NCBI RefSeq assembly: GCF_023078375.1
Contig: NZ_CP095554.1
Location: 2,621,001 to 2,685,000, forward strand
Reading direction: 5' to 3'
DNA: 64,000 nucleotides
From: Roseomonas gilardii subsp. gilardii
GTDB taxonomy: Bacteria; Pseudomonadota; Alphaproteobacteria; Acetobacterales; Acetobacteraceae
Shown here piece after piece: positions 18,787 through 26,759 of the stretch. Within the stretch, counting starts at the first letter, position 1, and each line of letters starts with the position of its first letter. The notes beneath the pieces were generated by a model. That model was not told where the DNA came from and did not search any database. It saw only the letters and a program-made list of their open reading frames with translations. A program made the translations under genes and the position numbers.

Positions 18787-19299
18787 ATGAGCGGACCCAG
18801 GCGAATCATCGGGCTGGCGGGCTGGAGCGGCGCGGGCAAGACCACCCTGCTGACCCGGCTGATCCCCAGCCTGAACGCGCGCGGCCTCTCCGTCTCGACC
18901 CTCAAGCACGCGCATCACGATTTCGACGTGGACCAGCCGGGCAAGGACAGCCACAGCCACCGGATGGCCGGGGCGCGGCAGGTGCTGGTGTCCTCGGCCC
19001 GGCGCTGGGCGCTGATGACCGAACTGCGTGACGCACCGGAGCCCGATCTCGCCTTCCTCCTGTCCCGCCTCTCGCCGGTCGATCTCGTGGTGGTCGAAGG
19101 CTTCAAGCGGGACGCGCATCCGAAGCTGGAGGTCTTCCGCGCCGCCAATGGCCGCCCCTGGCTGCATCCGGAGGACCCGGCCATCCGCGCCGTGGCCGCC
19201 GACACGCCGCCACCGGGCGGCCTGCCCTGGGCCGGGCTGGACGAGATCGAGCGCCTGGCTGACCTCGTTCTGGAATTCGCCGCCCCTTGGCCCGGCTGA
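18787..19299 (+). CDS. mobB: Molybdopterin-guanine dinucleotide biosynthesis adapter MobB
   Basis: The 170-residue P-loop GTPase has Walker A GLAGWSGAGKTTLLTRL at the N terminus, then STLKHAHHDFDVDQPGKDSH, and DLVVVEGFKRDAHPKLEVFR, all typical MobB blocks. MobB binds GTP and assists MobA in joining GMP to molybdopterin. Its 3' end overlaps the moeA start by 13 bases, indicating an operon, and mobA lies convergent just downstream of moeA. This gathers late molybdenum-cofactor steps in one place. Confidence 0.94.
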   Translation: MSGPRRIIGLAGWSGAGKTTLLTRLIPSLNARGLSVSTLKHAHHDFDVDQPGKDSHSHRMAGARQVLVSSARRWALMTELRDAPEPDLAFLLSRLSPVDLVVVEGFKRDAHPKLEVFRAANGRPWLHPEDPAIRAVAADTPPPGGLPWAGLDEIERLADLVLEFAAPWPG

Positions 19300-20543
19300 G
19301 CAACGACTGCTTCGCCGCCACCGACGGCACACTGACCCTGGCGGAGGCCGAGGCGCTGATCGCCCGGCTGCCTCCCCTGGCGGGCGAGGGGGAGACCGTG
19401 CCGCTGCTGGCCGCGCGCGGGCGGATACTGGCCGAGGACATCGCCGCCCCCATCGACCTGCCGCCCTTCGGCAACAGCGCCATGGACGGCTACGCCTTCG
19501 CCGGAAGCGCTCTGGGGCGGGAAGGCGGCTGGCTGCCGCTGGCGGGCCGGGTGGCGGCGGGCGAGGCGGCGGCGCCCCTGCCGCCGGGCCATGCCATCCG
19601 CATCCTGACGGGCGCGCCGCTGCCGCCCGGCGCGGATACGGTGATGATCCAGGAGGACGCCCGGCTGGGAGTGGGGGCCGAGGCCGGGCGGGTCTTCCTG
19701 CCGCCGGGCCTGCCGCCCGGGGCCAATATCCGCCGCGCCGGGGAGGATCTGCCGCGGGGCGCGCTGGCCCTGCCGAAGGGGCGGCTGCTCGCGGCCCCGG
19801 AGATCGCCCTGGCGGCGGCGCTGGGCCTGACGGCCCTGCCGGTGACACGGCGCCCGCGCCTGGGCGTCTTCAGCACGGGCAGCGAACTGGTCGCGCCGGG
19901 CGGGCGGCTCGGGCCGTCGCAGGCGCATGACAGCAACCGCTTCATGCTGCTCTCCCTGCTCGCGGGCCTGCCGGTGGAGGCGCACGATCTCGGCCTGCTG
20001 CCCGACCGGCGCGGGGAAACCGAGGCGGCGCTGCGCAAGGCTGCGCTGTCGCATGACATGTTACTGACATCCGGCGGCGTGAGCATGGGCGACGAGGACC
20101 ATGTCCGCCGCGCCCTGGAAACGGTGGGCAGCCTCGCCTTCTGGCGCCTCGCAGTGAAGCCGGGGCGCCCGGTGGCGATGGGGGTGGTGGAAGGCCGACC
20201 GGTGCTGGGCCTGCCTGGCAATCCGGTCGCGGCGCTGCTCGGCTTCCTGCACCTGGCGCGGCCCCTGGCCCTGCATCTGGCCGGGGCGGTGCCGAAGCCG
20301 CTGCCGCGCTTCGAGCTGCGCGCCGGCTTCAGCCACCGCAAGCTGCCGGGGCGGCGCGAATACCTGCGCGTGGCGGTGGAGGCGGGTCCGGAGGGTCCCG
20401 TGGCCCGCAAGCCAGGGCGGGCGGGCGCGGGGCAGATCGCCTCGCTGCTCGAAAGCGACGCCTTCGCCGAATTGCCGGAAGACAGGGGCGATGTCGCGCC
20501 GGGCGACCGCATCCTGGTGCTGCCCTTTGCCGGGCTGTTCTGA
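19287..20543 (+). CDS. moeA: Molybdopterin molybdenumtransferase MoeA
   Basis: MoeA inserts molybdate into adenylated molybdopterin. The 418-residue protein has the expected blocks: PFGNSAMDGYAFAG near residue 60, GAPLPPGADTVMIQED, VFSTGSELVAPGG, SQAHDSNRFML, LTSGGVSMGDEDHV, LPGNPVAALLGF, and a small C-terminal beta domain. The start is probably a TTG at 19287 overlapping mobB, giving MARLSNDCFAATDG, which aligns with MoeA N termini. Its stop is separated by one base from the end of the convergent mobA. Confidence 0.94.
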   Translation: MARLSNDCFAATDGTLTLAEAEALIARLPPLAGEGETVPLLAARGRILAEDIAAPIDLPPFGNSAMDGYAFAGSALGREGGWLPLAGRVAAGEAAAPLPPGHAIRILTGAPLPPGADTVMIQEDARLGVGAEAGRVFLPPGLPPGANIRRAGEDLPRGALALPKGRLLAAPEIALAAALGLTALPVTRRPRLGVFSTGSELVAPGGRLGPSQAHDSNRFMLLSLLAGLPVEAHDLGLLPDRRGETEAALRKAALSHDMLLTSGGVSMGDEDHVRRALETVGSLAFWRLAVKPGRPVAMGVVEGRPVLGLPGNPVAALLGFLHLARPLALHLAGAVPKPLPRFELRAGFSHRKLPGRREYLRVAVEAGPEGPVARKPGRAGAGQIASLLESDAFAELPEDRGDVAPGDRILVLPFAGLF

Positions 20544-20544
20544 C

Positions 20545-21153
20545 CTACTCCCGCAGGCGCCGCTCGGCCTCCGCCAGCTCCTCCGGCGTATTGGCATTGA
20601 AGAACGGATCGCGGGCACCCGCCTCCCAGACGGCCATGGCGCAGCCCCATCGCGCGGCCCAGGCCGCCACCCGCCTTTCCCCGGCCAGCAGGCTGCCCCG
20701 GAGTTCGTCGCGCAGCGCGACAGGCCAGAGCGCGACCGGCGGATGGCGGTTCGGGCCTGAGGCCGCGCAGGCGATGGGGGTGCCGGCGGCCTCGCGCGCC
20801 GCATGCAGGCGCGCGACGAGATCGGCCGGGGCGAAGGGGTTGTCGCCCGGCAGGGACACCAGCCAGGGCAGGTCCGGGCGGTGTTCCGCCACCCAGTCCA
20901 TGCCCGCCAGGATGCCCGCCAGCGGGCCGGGGAAACCCGGCACGCCGTCCGCCGCCACGGGCAGGCCCCAGGGGCGGAACCGCGCCGGATCGCCATTCGC
21001 GTTCAGCAGGCAGGCGGCGACCTGCGGGCGGAGGGATGCCAGCACATGGTCCAGCATGGTCCGTCCGCCGAGCGGCAGCAGGACCTTGTCGCCGCCGCCC
21101 ATCCGCCGTGCCAGCCCGCCCGCCAGGACGAGCCCCGCCGTGTCATCCCGCAT
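20545..21153 (-). CDS. mobA: Molybdenum cofactor guanylyltransferase MobA
   Basis: The 202-residue nucleotidyltransferase starts with GLVLAGGLARRMGGGDK, the GTP-binding LAGGxxxRMGxxDK signature. It has a metal-coordinating aspartate in SLPGDNPFAPADLV and ends NANTPEELAEAERRL as in MobA. It transfers GMP to molybdopterin, giving the MGD cofactor of DMSO-reductase-type enzymes. The stop of the purine-type permease lies four bases upstream on the same strand, so it may be cotranscribed with the nucleobase genes although it belongs functionally with mobB-moeA. Confidence 0.93.
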   Translation of the reverse strand: MRDDTAGLVLAGGLARRMGGGDKVLLPLGGRTMLDHVLASLRPQVAACLLNANGDPARFRPWGLPVAADGVPGFPGPLAGILAGMDWVAEHRPDLPWLVSLPGDNPFAPADLVARLHAAREAAGTPIACAASGPNRHPPVALWPVALRDELRGSLLAGERRVAAWAARWGCAMAVWEAGARDPFFNANTPEELAEAERRLRE

Positions 21154-21157
21154 GGCC

Positions 21158-22543
21158 TCAGCTCAGCCGGGTCATCACCACGATATAGGCGATGAAGACC
21201 AGGCCGAGGCCCCAGACCACGCCACTGATCTCCCGCGCCCGGCCGAGCGACAGGAAAAGCAGGATGTAGCTCAGCGTGCCGATCGCCATGCCGTTGATCA
21301 GATTGTTGGTCAGCACCGTCAGCAACAGCGTCAGCGCGACGGGCACGGCATTGGTGAGCTGGCCCAGGTCGATGCGCGTCAGCCCCTGCAGCATCAGCAC
21401 GCCGACCACCACCAGCGCCGGGGCCGTCGCCTGCGGCGGAATCACGGTGAAGACCGGCCAGACGAAGAGCGCCAGGAAGAACAGCGCCGCGACGGTGATG
21501 GAGGTGAGCCCGGTGCGGCCGCCCGCCTGCACGCCGGTGACGGATTCGATATAGGCCGTGACCACGGAGGTGCCGAGGATGGGGCCCACGATCGTCGCCG
21601 TCGCATCCGTGGAGAAGGCCGCCGTGGCATTGGGGATGGAGCCGTCCGGCCGCCGCAGGTTCGCCGCCCCCGTGACACCGATCACCGTCGCCAGCGTCGA
21701 GAAGAACTCGGCGCAGACGAAGTAGAAGAGGATCGGCAGCACCACGACGAAATTCTGGAACATGTAGGAGAAGTCGAGCTGGCCGAAGGTATTCGAGGGC
21801 CAGTGCGGCAGCGCCAGGAAGGCGGAGGGCGTCCTGGTGATGACGGTGCCGTTCGGCAGCGGCACGAAGCAGCCGATGACCGTCAGCACGGCGATGGAAA
21901 GGATCAGCGCGCCGGGGATCTGCCGCGCCACCAGCATCGGCGTGACCAGGATGCCGGCCAGCGTCAGCAGCACGGCGGGTTCGCGCAGCGATCCCATGGC
22001 GATGAAGGTGCTGGGGTTGGCGACCACGAAGCCCGCGCCACGCAGGGCGATGAAGACGATATAGGCGCCGACCGCCGCGCTGATGCCGACCTTCAGCACC
22101 TCCGGCACGTCCTTCGCCACCTTCTCGCGCAGCTTCGTCAGGCTGAGCAGCAGGAAGACCACGCCGGTGAAGCAGACCATGGCGAGCGCGCCCTGCCAGG
22201 GCACGCCCATCCCCTTCACCAGGATGAAGGTGAAGACGACGTTGGAGCCCATGGCCGGCGCCACGGCGAGCGGCAGGTTCGCCGTCAGCCCCATCATCAC
22301 GCTGCCGAAGATGGCGGCCAGCGCGGTGGCGATCACCAGGTCGCCGCGGTCCATACCCGCCTGCGACATGATCGCCGGGTTCACCGCGATGATATAGGCC
22401 ATGGCGGCGAAGGTGGTCAGGCCGGCGATCATCTCCTGCGGCACGGAGCTGTTGCGCTCGCTCAGCTTGAAGAAGCGGTCGAGCGCGCCTTTCGGCCGCG
22501 CATCGTCGACGGGCGCCCCCGCGCCAAGGCTTGCGTTGCTCAC
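21158..22543 (-). CDS. NCS2 family nucleobase permease (AzgA/GhxP-like, guanine/hypoxanthine/adenine)
   Basis: The 461-residue membrane protein has at least 12 hydrophobic segments. It carries the AzgA-subfamily blocks ALDRFFKLSERNSSVPQE at the N terminus and AGLTTFAAMAYIIAVNPAI, LAVAPAMGSNVVFTF and ESVTGVQAGGRTGLTSITVA further on. Members are purine:H+ symporters. The start is a GTG at 22543 with GAGGGGG eight bases upstream. It is 15 bases downstream of the adenine deaminase gene, so import and deamination of adenine are probably coexpressed. A uracil-carrying role is less likely, since UraA-type transporters lack the RFFKLxER start. Confidence 0.88.
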   Translation of the reverse strand: MSNASLGAGAPVDDARPKGALDRFFKLSERNSSVPQEMIAGLTTFAAMAYIIAVNPAIMSQAGMDRGDLVIATALAAIFGSVMMGLTANLPLAVAPAMGSNVVFTFILVKGMGVPWQGALAMVCFTGVVFLLLSLTKLREKVAKDVPEVLKVGISAAVGAYIVFIALRGAGFVVANPSTFIAMGSLREPAVLLTLAGILVTPMLVARQIPGALILSIAVLTVIGCFVPLPNGTVITRTPSAFLALPHWPSNTFGQLDFSYMFQNFVVVLPILFYFVCAEFFSTLATVIGVTGAANLRRPDGSIPNATAAFSTDATATIVGPILGTSVVTAYIESVTGVQAGGRTGLTSITVAALFFLALFVWPVFTVIPPQATAPALVVVGVLMLQGLTRIDLGQLTNAVPVALTLLLTVLTNNLINGMAIGTLSYILLFLSLGRAREISGVVWGLGLVFIAYIVVMTRLS

Positions 22544-22558
22544 GTGGGAAACCCCCTC

Positions 22559-24430
22559 TTACCAGACGACCGGATGCGTCTCGCCGGTCTGCACGTTGAC
22601 GAAGCCCAGCGGCGCCTGCTCGCAGGGGGCCACGAGCACCCAGCGCCAGGGCGCGCAGGTGAGGGTGGCGAAGATCAGGCGTTCCGGGAAACCGGGGAAC
22701 CAGCGGGGGTGGAAGGTGGGCTCGTACATCCACTCCACCTTCGCGCCCTCGTCATAGAGGTGCTGCATCTCCGCGTTCAGCGCCTCCGCCGGGCGGCAGG
22801 TCATCAGCCCGCCGACCTCGTAGCGCACGGTGGCGGCCAGCTCGCCCTCCCGCACCAGGGCCCAGCCGCCGCCGATCCCGCGCAGCGCGTTCACGGCCTT
22901 CGCCATGGCCGCGTCGCAGGAACCGACGACCCAGATATTGTGCTTGTCATGCGCGACGGAGCAGGCCAGCGCGGTGCCGGGCGTGGCCGGCCCGCAGCCG
23001 AGCCAGAACATCCGCGCCGTCCGCCCCTCGCCGGAGAAACGGTCCACGATGGCGAATTTCGTGACGTTGCGCGCCGCGTCGCGCTGCACGGCGCCCCCGG
23101 CGACCGGCAGTTCCGTGGTGATGAAGCCGTCATTCCAGTGGAAGGGGCGCAGCAGCGCCGCCTGCATCGTCGCGCGGCCCGGTTCGGCGGCGATGCGGAA
23201 ATCCTCCGCCACCATCTCGCGCCGGATGTTCACCGTCCGCGTCGCCCAGCCGGGCCAGTCGATACGCGGCACCGGGCCGGTATAGCGCGTGCCCTCGCTC
23301 ACCGGCTGCCCATCGGCCCAGACCTTGGCGATCTCCAGCGCCGCGACATCGCGCAGCAGCACCACATCGGCGAAGCGGCCGGGGGCGAGGCTGCCGACCC
23401 AGGGCGTCAGCCGCATGTGCCGCGCCGGGTTCAGCGTGACGCACTGGATCGCGGTCTCGGGGGCGAGGCCCAGGCGGATCGCGGTGCGGGCATTGTGGTC
23501 CGTGGCCCCCAGCCTGATCGTGTCCGAGGCGCTGCGGTCGTCGGTGGTGAAGGCGACCTGCGACCAGTCGGCGAGGCCCTTGTCCAGCAGCCAGGGGATC
23601 ACCTGGTCCATGGAATAGGGACGGATCTCGGTGAAGATGCCGTGGCGGAGCTTCTCCCACACCTCCTCCGGCGACCAGGCCTCATGGTCCGAGGCGAGGC
23701 CGGCGGCGGCGAAGGCGTTGATCTCCGGCAACTCGCGCAGCCCCGCGCCATGGCCCTCCACCACGCCGCGCTGGGCGAAGGTCGCCTGGATCATGCCCCA
23801 GAGCCGCTTGTAGGAAGGGTTCTCCGGGTTCCAGACGGCGGGCCAGTCCATCACCTCGTCCAGCCCGGCCACCATCAGGCTCTCGCGCAGGAAGCCCTGC
23901 TGCTCGTCATGGCCGAACCAGCCGCCGCCCCATTCATAGGCGGTGGGCGGCACGGCGGAGCCGGGCAGGGGGAAGATCTTCAGCGGCGAGCCCTGGCGGC
24001 GCGCGGTGAGCCAGAATTCCAGGTTGTGCGGCCCATCCACGTTGGAGAATTCGTGGCTGGCCTCGCAGGTCCAGGTATTGCCACGCGGCAGTACCAGCGC
24101 CGCCTCCCATTCCGGGGTGAGGTGGGAGCTCTCGATATGCTTGTGCACCTCGCCGAAGCCGGGCACGGCGGCGAGGTCCGGCTCATGCACATGCTCCGCC
24201 GCCTCGCCGGGCCAGGAGCCGGCGGGGCCGACATAGGCGATCCGGCGGCCCCGGATGACGATCTCGGCATCCTCCATCCAGCTCCGCGTGTGCACGTCCA
24301 GCAGCCGCCCGACCCGCAGCACCCGGTCCGCCGGGCGTTTCCCCAGGGCCACCAGTGTCAGCTCCTGACGGATGCTCACCTCGTTCGCGGCATCGATCAG
24401 CAGGTCGTCGGGGAGAGGGGAAGGGGTCAT
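22559..24430 (-). CDS. ade: Adenine deaminase
   Basis: This amidohydrolase of about 623 residues has the metal site PGFGEVHKHIESSHLTPEWE, corresponding to the H-x-H-I-E-S-S of Ade-type adenine deaminases. Other family blocks are VLPRGNTWTCEASHE, SDHEAWSPEEVWEKLRHGI, FTTDDRSASDTI and VTLNPARHMRL. A C-terminal Ade domain carries ACSVAHDKHNIWVVGS and GGWALVREGELAA. It converts adenine to hypoxanthine and ammonia. The ATG at 24430 gives a family-like N terminus; an SD site is not clear. A purine permease gene follows at once. It lies downstream of the URC1-URC4-upp operon across a 397-base gap. Confidence 0.85.
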   Translation of the reverse strand: MTPSPLPDDLLIDAANEVSIRQELTLVALGKRPADRVLRVGRLLDVHTRSWMEDAEIVIRGRRIAYVGPAGSWPGEAAEHVHEPDLAAVPGFGEVHKHIESSHLTPEWEAALVLPRGNTWTCEASHEFSNVDGPHNLEFWLTARRQGSPLKIFPLPGSAVPPTAYEWGGGWFGHDEQQGFLRESLMVAGLDEVMDWPAVWNPENPSYKRLWGMIQATFAQRGVVEGHGAGLRELPEINAFAAAGLASDHEAWSPEEVWEKLRHGIFTEIRPYSMDQVIPWLLDKGLADWSQVAFTTDDRSASDTIRLGATDHNARTAIRLGLAPETAIQCVTLNPARHMRLTPWVGSLAPGRFADVVLLRDVAALEIAKVWADGQPVSEGTRYTGPVPRIDWPGWATRTVNIRREMVAEDFRIAAEPGRATMQAALLRPFHWNDGFITTELPVAGGAVQRDAARNVTKFAIVDRFSGEGRTARMFWLGCGPATPGTALACSVAHDKHNIWVVGSCDAAMAKAVNALRGIGGGWALVREGELAATVRYEVGGLMTCRPAEALNAEMQHLYDEGAKVEWMYEPTFHPRWFPGFPERLIFATLTCAPWRWVLVAPCEQAPLGFVNVQTGETHPVVW

Positions 24431-24577
24431 GGCATATCCGGCGGGCTGGAGACGGCGGCCACACGGATCGTGATCCCCGGCCACCGGGTCCCGGGGAAAA
24501 TCTTGCAATTTGAGTGCCATGTACAGGGCCGCCGCGGATCGCCGCCGGCCGGGGGCGTGTCGGGCCGGGGAGCTCAG

Positions 24578-24586
24578 TTATCCCCA
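24578..24586 (+). promoter_or_regulatory. DnaA-box-like 9-mer (one mismatch)
   Basis: TTATCCCCA differs from the DnaA box TTATCCACA at one position. It faces a perfect box 17 bases away on the other strand. Confidence 0.4.
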
Positions 24587-24603
24587 AAATCCGTGGAAGG
24601 TTC

Positions 24604-24612
24604 TGTGGATAA
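24604..24612 (-). promoter_or_regulatory. Perfect DnaA box
   Basis: On the minus strand the sequence reads TTATCCACA, the consensus DnaA box, inside non-coding DNA. Together with the inverted near-box it could bind DnaA or ATP-DnaA as a regulator. Two sites do not make an origin. Confidence 0.5.
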
Positions 24613-24784
24613 CCATCCGGAAATGTGACGGAGCCGAGGCACTTCCTGGACTTTTTCGACCCTGGCGGAAAATGCCTCCGGAGCGGGGGAAAATCGGCCC
24701 CGGCCATCCGGGACCGGAACCGGGCCGGAACCGGGGCGGGGGAGGACCCCGCGCCGGAGGCGCCGCCACACCCCGACAATGCGT

Positions 24785-24826
24785 CCCCGGCGATCCCCCC
24801 GGCGACCCCCCGGGGCACAGCCCGGC
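24785..24826 (-). repeat. G-tract cluster directly after upp (possible G-quadruplex)
   Basis: On the strand of upp the first 45 bases after the stop contain four G tracts (3, 6, 6 and 4 Gs) separated by 5-9 bases, with GCCGGGGGG repeated. An RNA G-quadruplex or a stable hairpin could form at the 3' end of the upp transcript. It may also simply reflect GC-rich repeats. Confidence 0.35.
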
Positions 24827-24827
24827 G

Positions 24828-25469
24828 TCACTTGGTGCCGAAGAGCCGGTCCCCCGCATCGCCCAGGCCGGGCAGGATATAGGCATGGCCGTTCAGCTCG
24901 CGGTCCAGCGAGGCGGTGAAGACCGGCACGTCCGGATGCGCCTCGGCGAAGACGCGCAACCCCTCCGGCGCGGCGAGCAGGCAGACGAAGCTCACCTGCG
25001 ACGCCCCGGCCTGCTTGATCCGCGACACGGCGGCGGCGGCGGAATGGCCGGTGGCCAGCATCGGGTCCACCGCGATCACCTGCCGGGCGCCGATATCCTC
25101 GGGCAGCTTCAGGTAGTATTCCACCGGCACCAGGGTCTGCGGGTCCCGGTACAGGCCGACATGGCCGACGCGGGCGGAGGGGACGAGGTCCAGCATCCCC
25201 TGCAGCAGCCCGTCGCCGGCCCGCAGGATGGACACGAAGCAGAGCTTCTTGCCGGACAGGATGGGCGCCTCCATCACCTCCAGCGGCGTCTCGATGCTGG
25301 TGGTCTCCAGCGGCAGGTCGCGCGTGACCTCATAGGCCATCAGCAGGCTGATCTCGCGCGCCAGGCGGCGGAACTCCCCGGTGGAGGTCTCCTTGCGGCG
25401 CATCAGCGTCAGCTTGTGCTGCACCAGCGGGTGGTCGATCACCTTCAGGGTCGGATAGGCGGCGGGCAT
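24828..25469 (-). CDS. upp: Uracil phosphoribosyltransferase
   Basis: The 213-residue enzyme converts uracil and PRPP to UMP. It shows the UPRT features [15 protein letters not shown] at the start, [13 protein letters not shown], the PRPP loop [15 protein letters not shown], and the C-terminal uracil site [20 protein letters not shown]. It is the last gene after URC1-like and URC4-like genes, with 48 bases between. In the URC route, uracil must first be made into a nucleotide, which is the job of the UPRTase (URC6 in yeast). That explains its place here in addition to ordinary salvage. Confidence 0.96.
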   Translation of the reverse strand: MPAAYPTLKVIDHPLVQHKLTLMRRKETSTGEFRRLAREISLLMAYEVTRDLPLETTSIETPLEVMEAPILSGKKLCFVSILRAGDGLLQGMLDLVPSARVGHVGLYRDPQTLVPVEYYLKLPEDIGARQVIAVDPMLATGHSAAAAVSRIKQAGASQVSFVCLLAAPEGLRVFAEAHPDVPVFTASLDRELNGHAYILPGLGDAGDRLFGTK

Positions 25470-25517
25470 GGCGTGGGGCCTTCTTCGTCTCGGCGGGCTG
25501 GGAAGCGGCGGGCAGGG

Positions 25518-26759
25518 TCAGAAGACCGTGCCGTCGCTCCGCACGTTCAGGGGCGGCGTGCCGCCCGGGCGTTTCTCGCGGGCGATGCGGCGGCCGGCGG
25601 CCCAGGTGCCGCCCTCCAGCACGCGGGCCAGGGGCATCCCGGCGGCGGTGAGGCCCAGCCGGGCGCGGACGCCCTCCGCCACCCGGTCCAGCAGCGCCAC
25701 GGTCAGGGCGCGCCATTCCACGATGGCCTCATGCTCCACGGGCAGGGGGCCTTCCGCCAGGGCGGGGTCACGCAGCTCCAGCACGCCGAGATCCAGGAAC
25801 AACCCGCCATTGCGGTATTCCGGCAGGCCGGTGAGCTCGTCGAGCCCGGTCACGCGCAGCCCGGCCTCCTCCAGCGCCTCGATGAGCGAGTAGCTGAGCC
25901 ATTGCGACAGCTTGTGGAAGGGCAGCAGGCCGGGCGCGGGCTCCTCCGGCGCGGCGAGGGGGTGGCGCCAGACATCGCCGAGATTCTCGCCGCCCAGGCT
26001 GAGCCGCGAGGGCCAGATCGGCGCGAAACCCTCCAGCACCGCCGCCAGCACGGTGCGGGCGGGCAGGGTGCCCTCCTCGGCCCGCGCCGCCAGATGGTCG
26101 TAGAGGCGTCCGATCCGCGCCTGCGGGGCGAAGATGTCCGGCCGGGCGCGCAAGGCTTCGCCCAGCGCCCGCATCAGCGCGGCGCGGCCCTCCAGCCCTT
26201 CCAGCGGGTTGCCCGGCCCGGCCTGGAAGGCGGCGCCGAGCGCGGCGGCGCTGATCCGCGACAGGCCATCCGCATCGGCGCGCAGGGGATGGGCCGGATC
26301 GCCGGAAAAGAGGCCAGCCGAGAAGGCATGCAGGCTGGCCACCGCCAGCCCCTCGGAGCGGGCGATGCGCTGCCCGTCCTCGGTGAAGGCCCAGTCGGGC
26401 CCGGCCCCGGCATCCAGCAGCACGCTGACGACGCAGAGGTCGAAGCGGATGCGCGCGACCTCCTCGCCCGACTGGTCCTCCAGCATCCGGGCGAGTTCGC
26501 CCCAGCGGTCGCGCCCGCCCGCGGCGAAATGCCGCCAGCGCGCATGATAGGGGATGGCGAGGTCCGGGTAGTTGTCGCGGATCACCGCCGTGACGTAATC
26601 CGCCGCCGCCTCCAGCCGCTCCGGATGCAGCCGGAAATGCGGCAGCGCGTCGCGTTCCGCCAGCGCCAGCATGGCATGGGCGCGCCGCCGGATCGTCGCC
26701 GGATCGCGCAGCAGGGCGAGCTGGGCGGCGAGGCCGGCCCTGTCCTCCGCCGCGCTCAC
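25518..26759 (-). CDS. URC4/Urg3 family protein (DUF1688), uracil catabolism
   Basis: The 413-residue protein resembles the DUF1688/URC4 family, required for the URC uracil-degradation route of Lachancea kluyveri and widespread in bacteria. Recognisable segments are LRDPATIRRRAHAML, DLAIPYHARWRHF, RIRFDLCVVSVLLDAGAG, RSEGLAVASLHAF and the end RPGGTPPLNVRSDGTVF. There is no signal peptide or membrane helix. Its biochemical step is not firmly assigned; it is thought to act after the ring is attacked, towards urea and a C3 product. The GTG start overlaps the URC1 stop (GTGA), so the two proteins are translationally coupled, which fits consecutive steps or a complex. Confidence 0.88.
   Translation of the reverse strand: MSAAEDRAGLAAQLALLRDPATIRRRAHAMLALAERDALPHFRLHPERLEAAADYVTAVIRDNYPDLAIPYHARWRHFAAGGRDRWGELARMLEDQSGEEVARIRFDLCVVSVLLDAGAGPDWAFTEDGQRIARSEGLAVASLHAFSAGLFSGDPAHPLRADADGLSRISAAALGAAFQAGPGNPLEGLEGRAALMRALGEALRARPDIFAPQARIGRLYDHLAARAEEGTLPARTVLAAVLEGFAPIWPSRLSLGGENLGDVWRHPLAAPEEPAPGLLPFHKLSQWLSYSLIEALEEAGLRVTGLDELTGLPEYRNGGLFLDLGVLELRDPALAEGPLPVEHEAIVEWRALTVALLDRVAEGVRARLGLTAAGMPLARVLEGGTWAAGRRIAREKRPGGTPPLNVRSDGTVF

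Larger units (their letters stand above)
24431..24827. other. Intergenic region between upp and ade with DnaA-box-like sites
   Basis: No gene is supported here. Reading from upp towards ade it holds, in order, a G-tract cluster right after the upp stop, a GC-rich stretch, an inverted pair of DnaA-box-like 9-mers, and an AT-richer segment (24499-24530) that may be the ade promoter. No purine riboswitch fold was recognised. It is long enough to separate the uracil operon from the ade-permease pair into two transcripts. Confidence 0.5.

Noticed and set aside
20591-24628. A 1345-codon open frame on the plus strand
   Set aside because: It is antisense to mobA, the permease and adenine deaminase, and its product has the composition of a shadow frame rich in Arg, Gly, His and Gln.
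24431-24827. Replication origin at the DnaA-box pair
   Set aside because: Only two boxes, no AT-rich unwinding stretch beside a box cluster, and no origin-linked genes such as dnaA, hemE or parAB.
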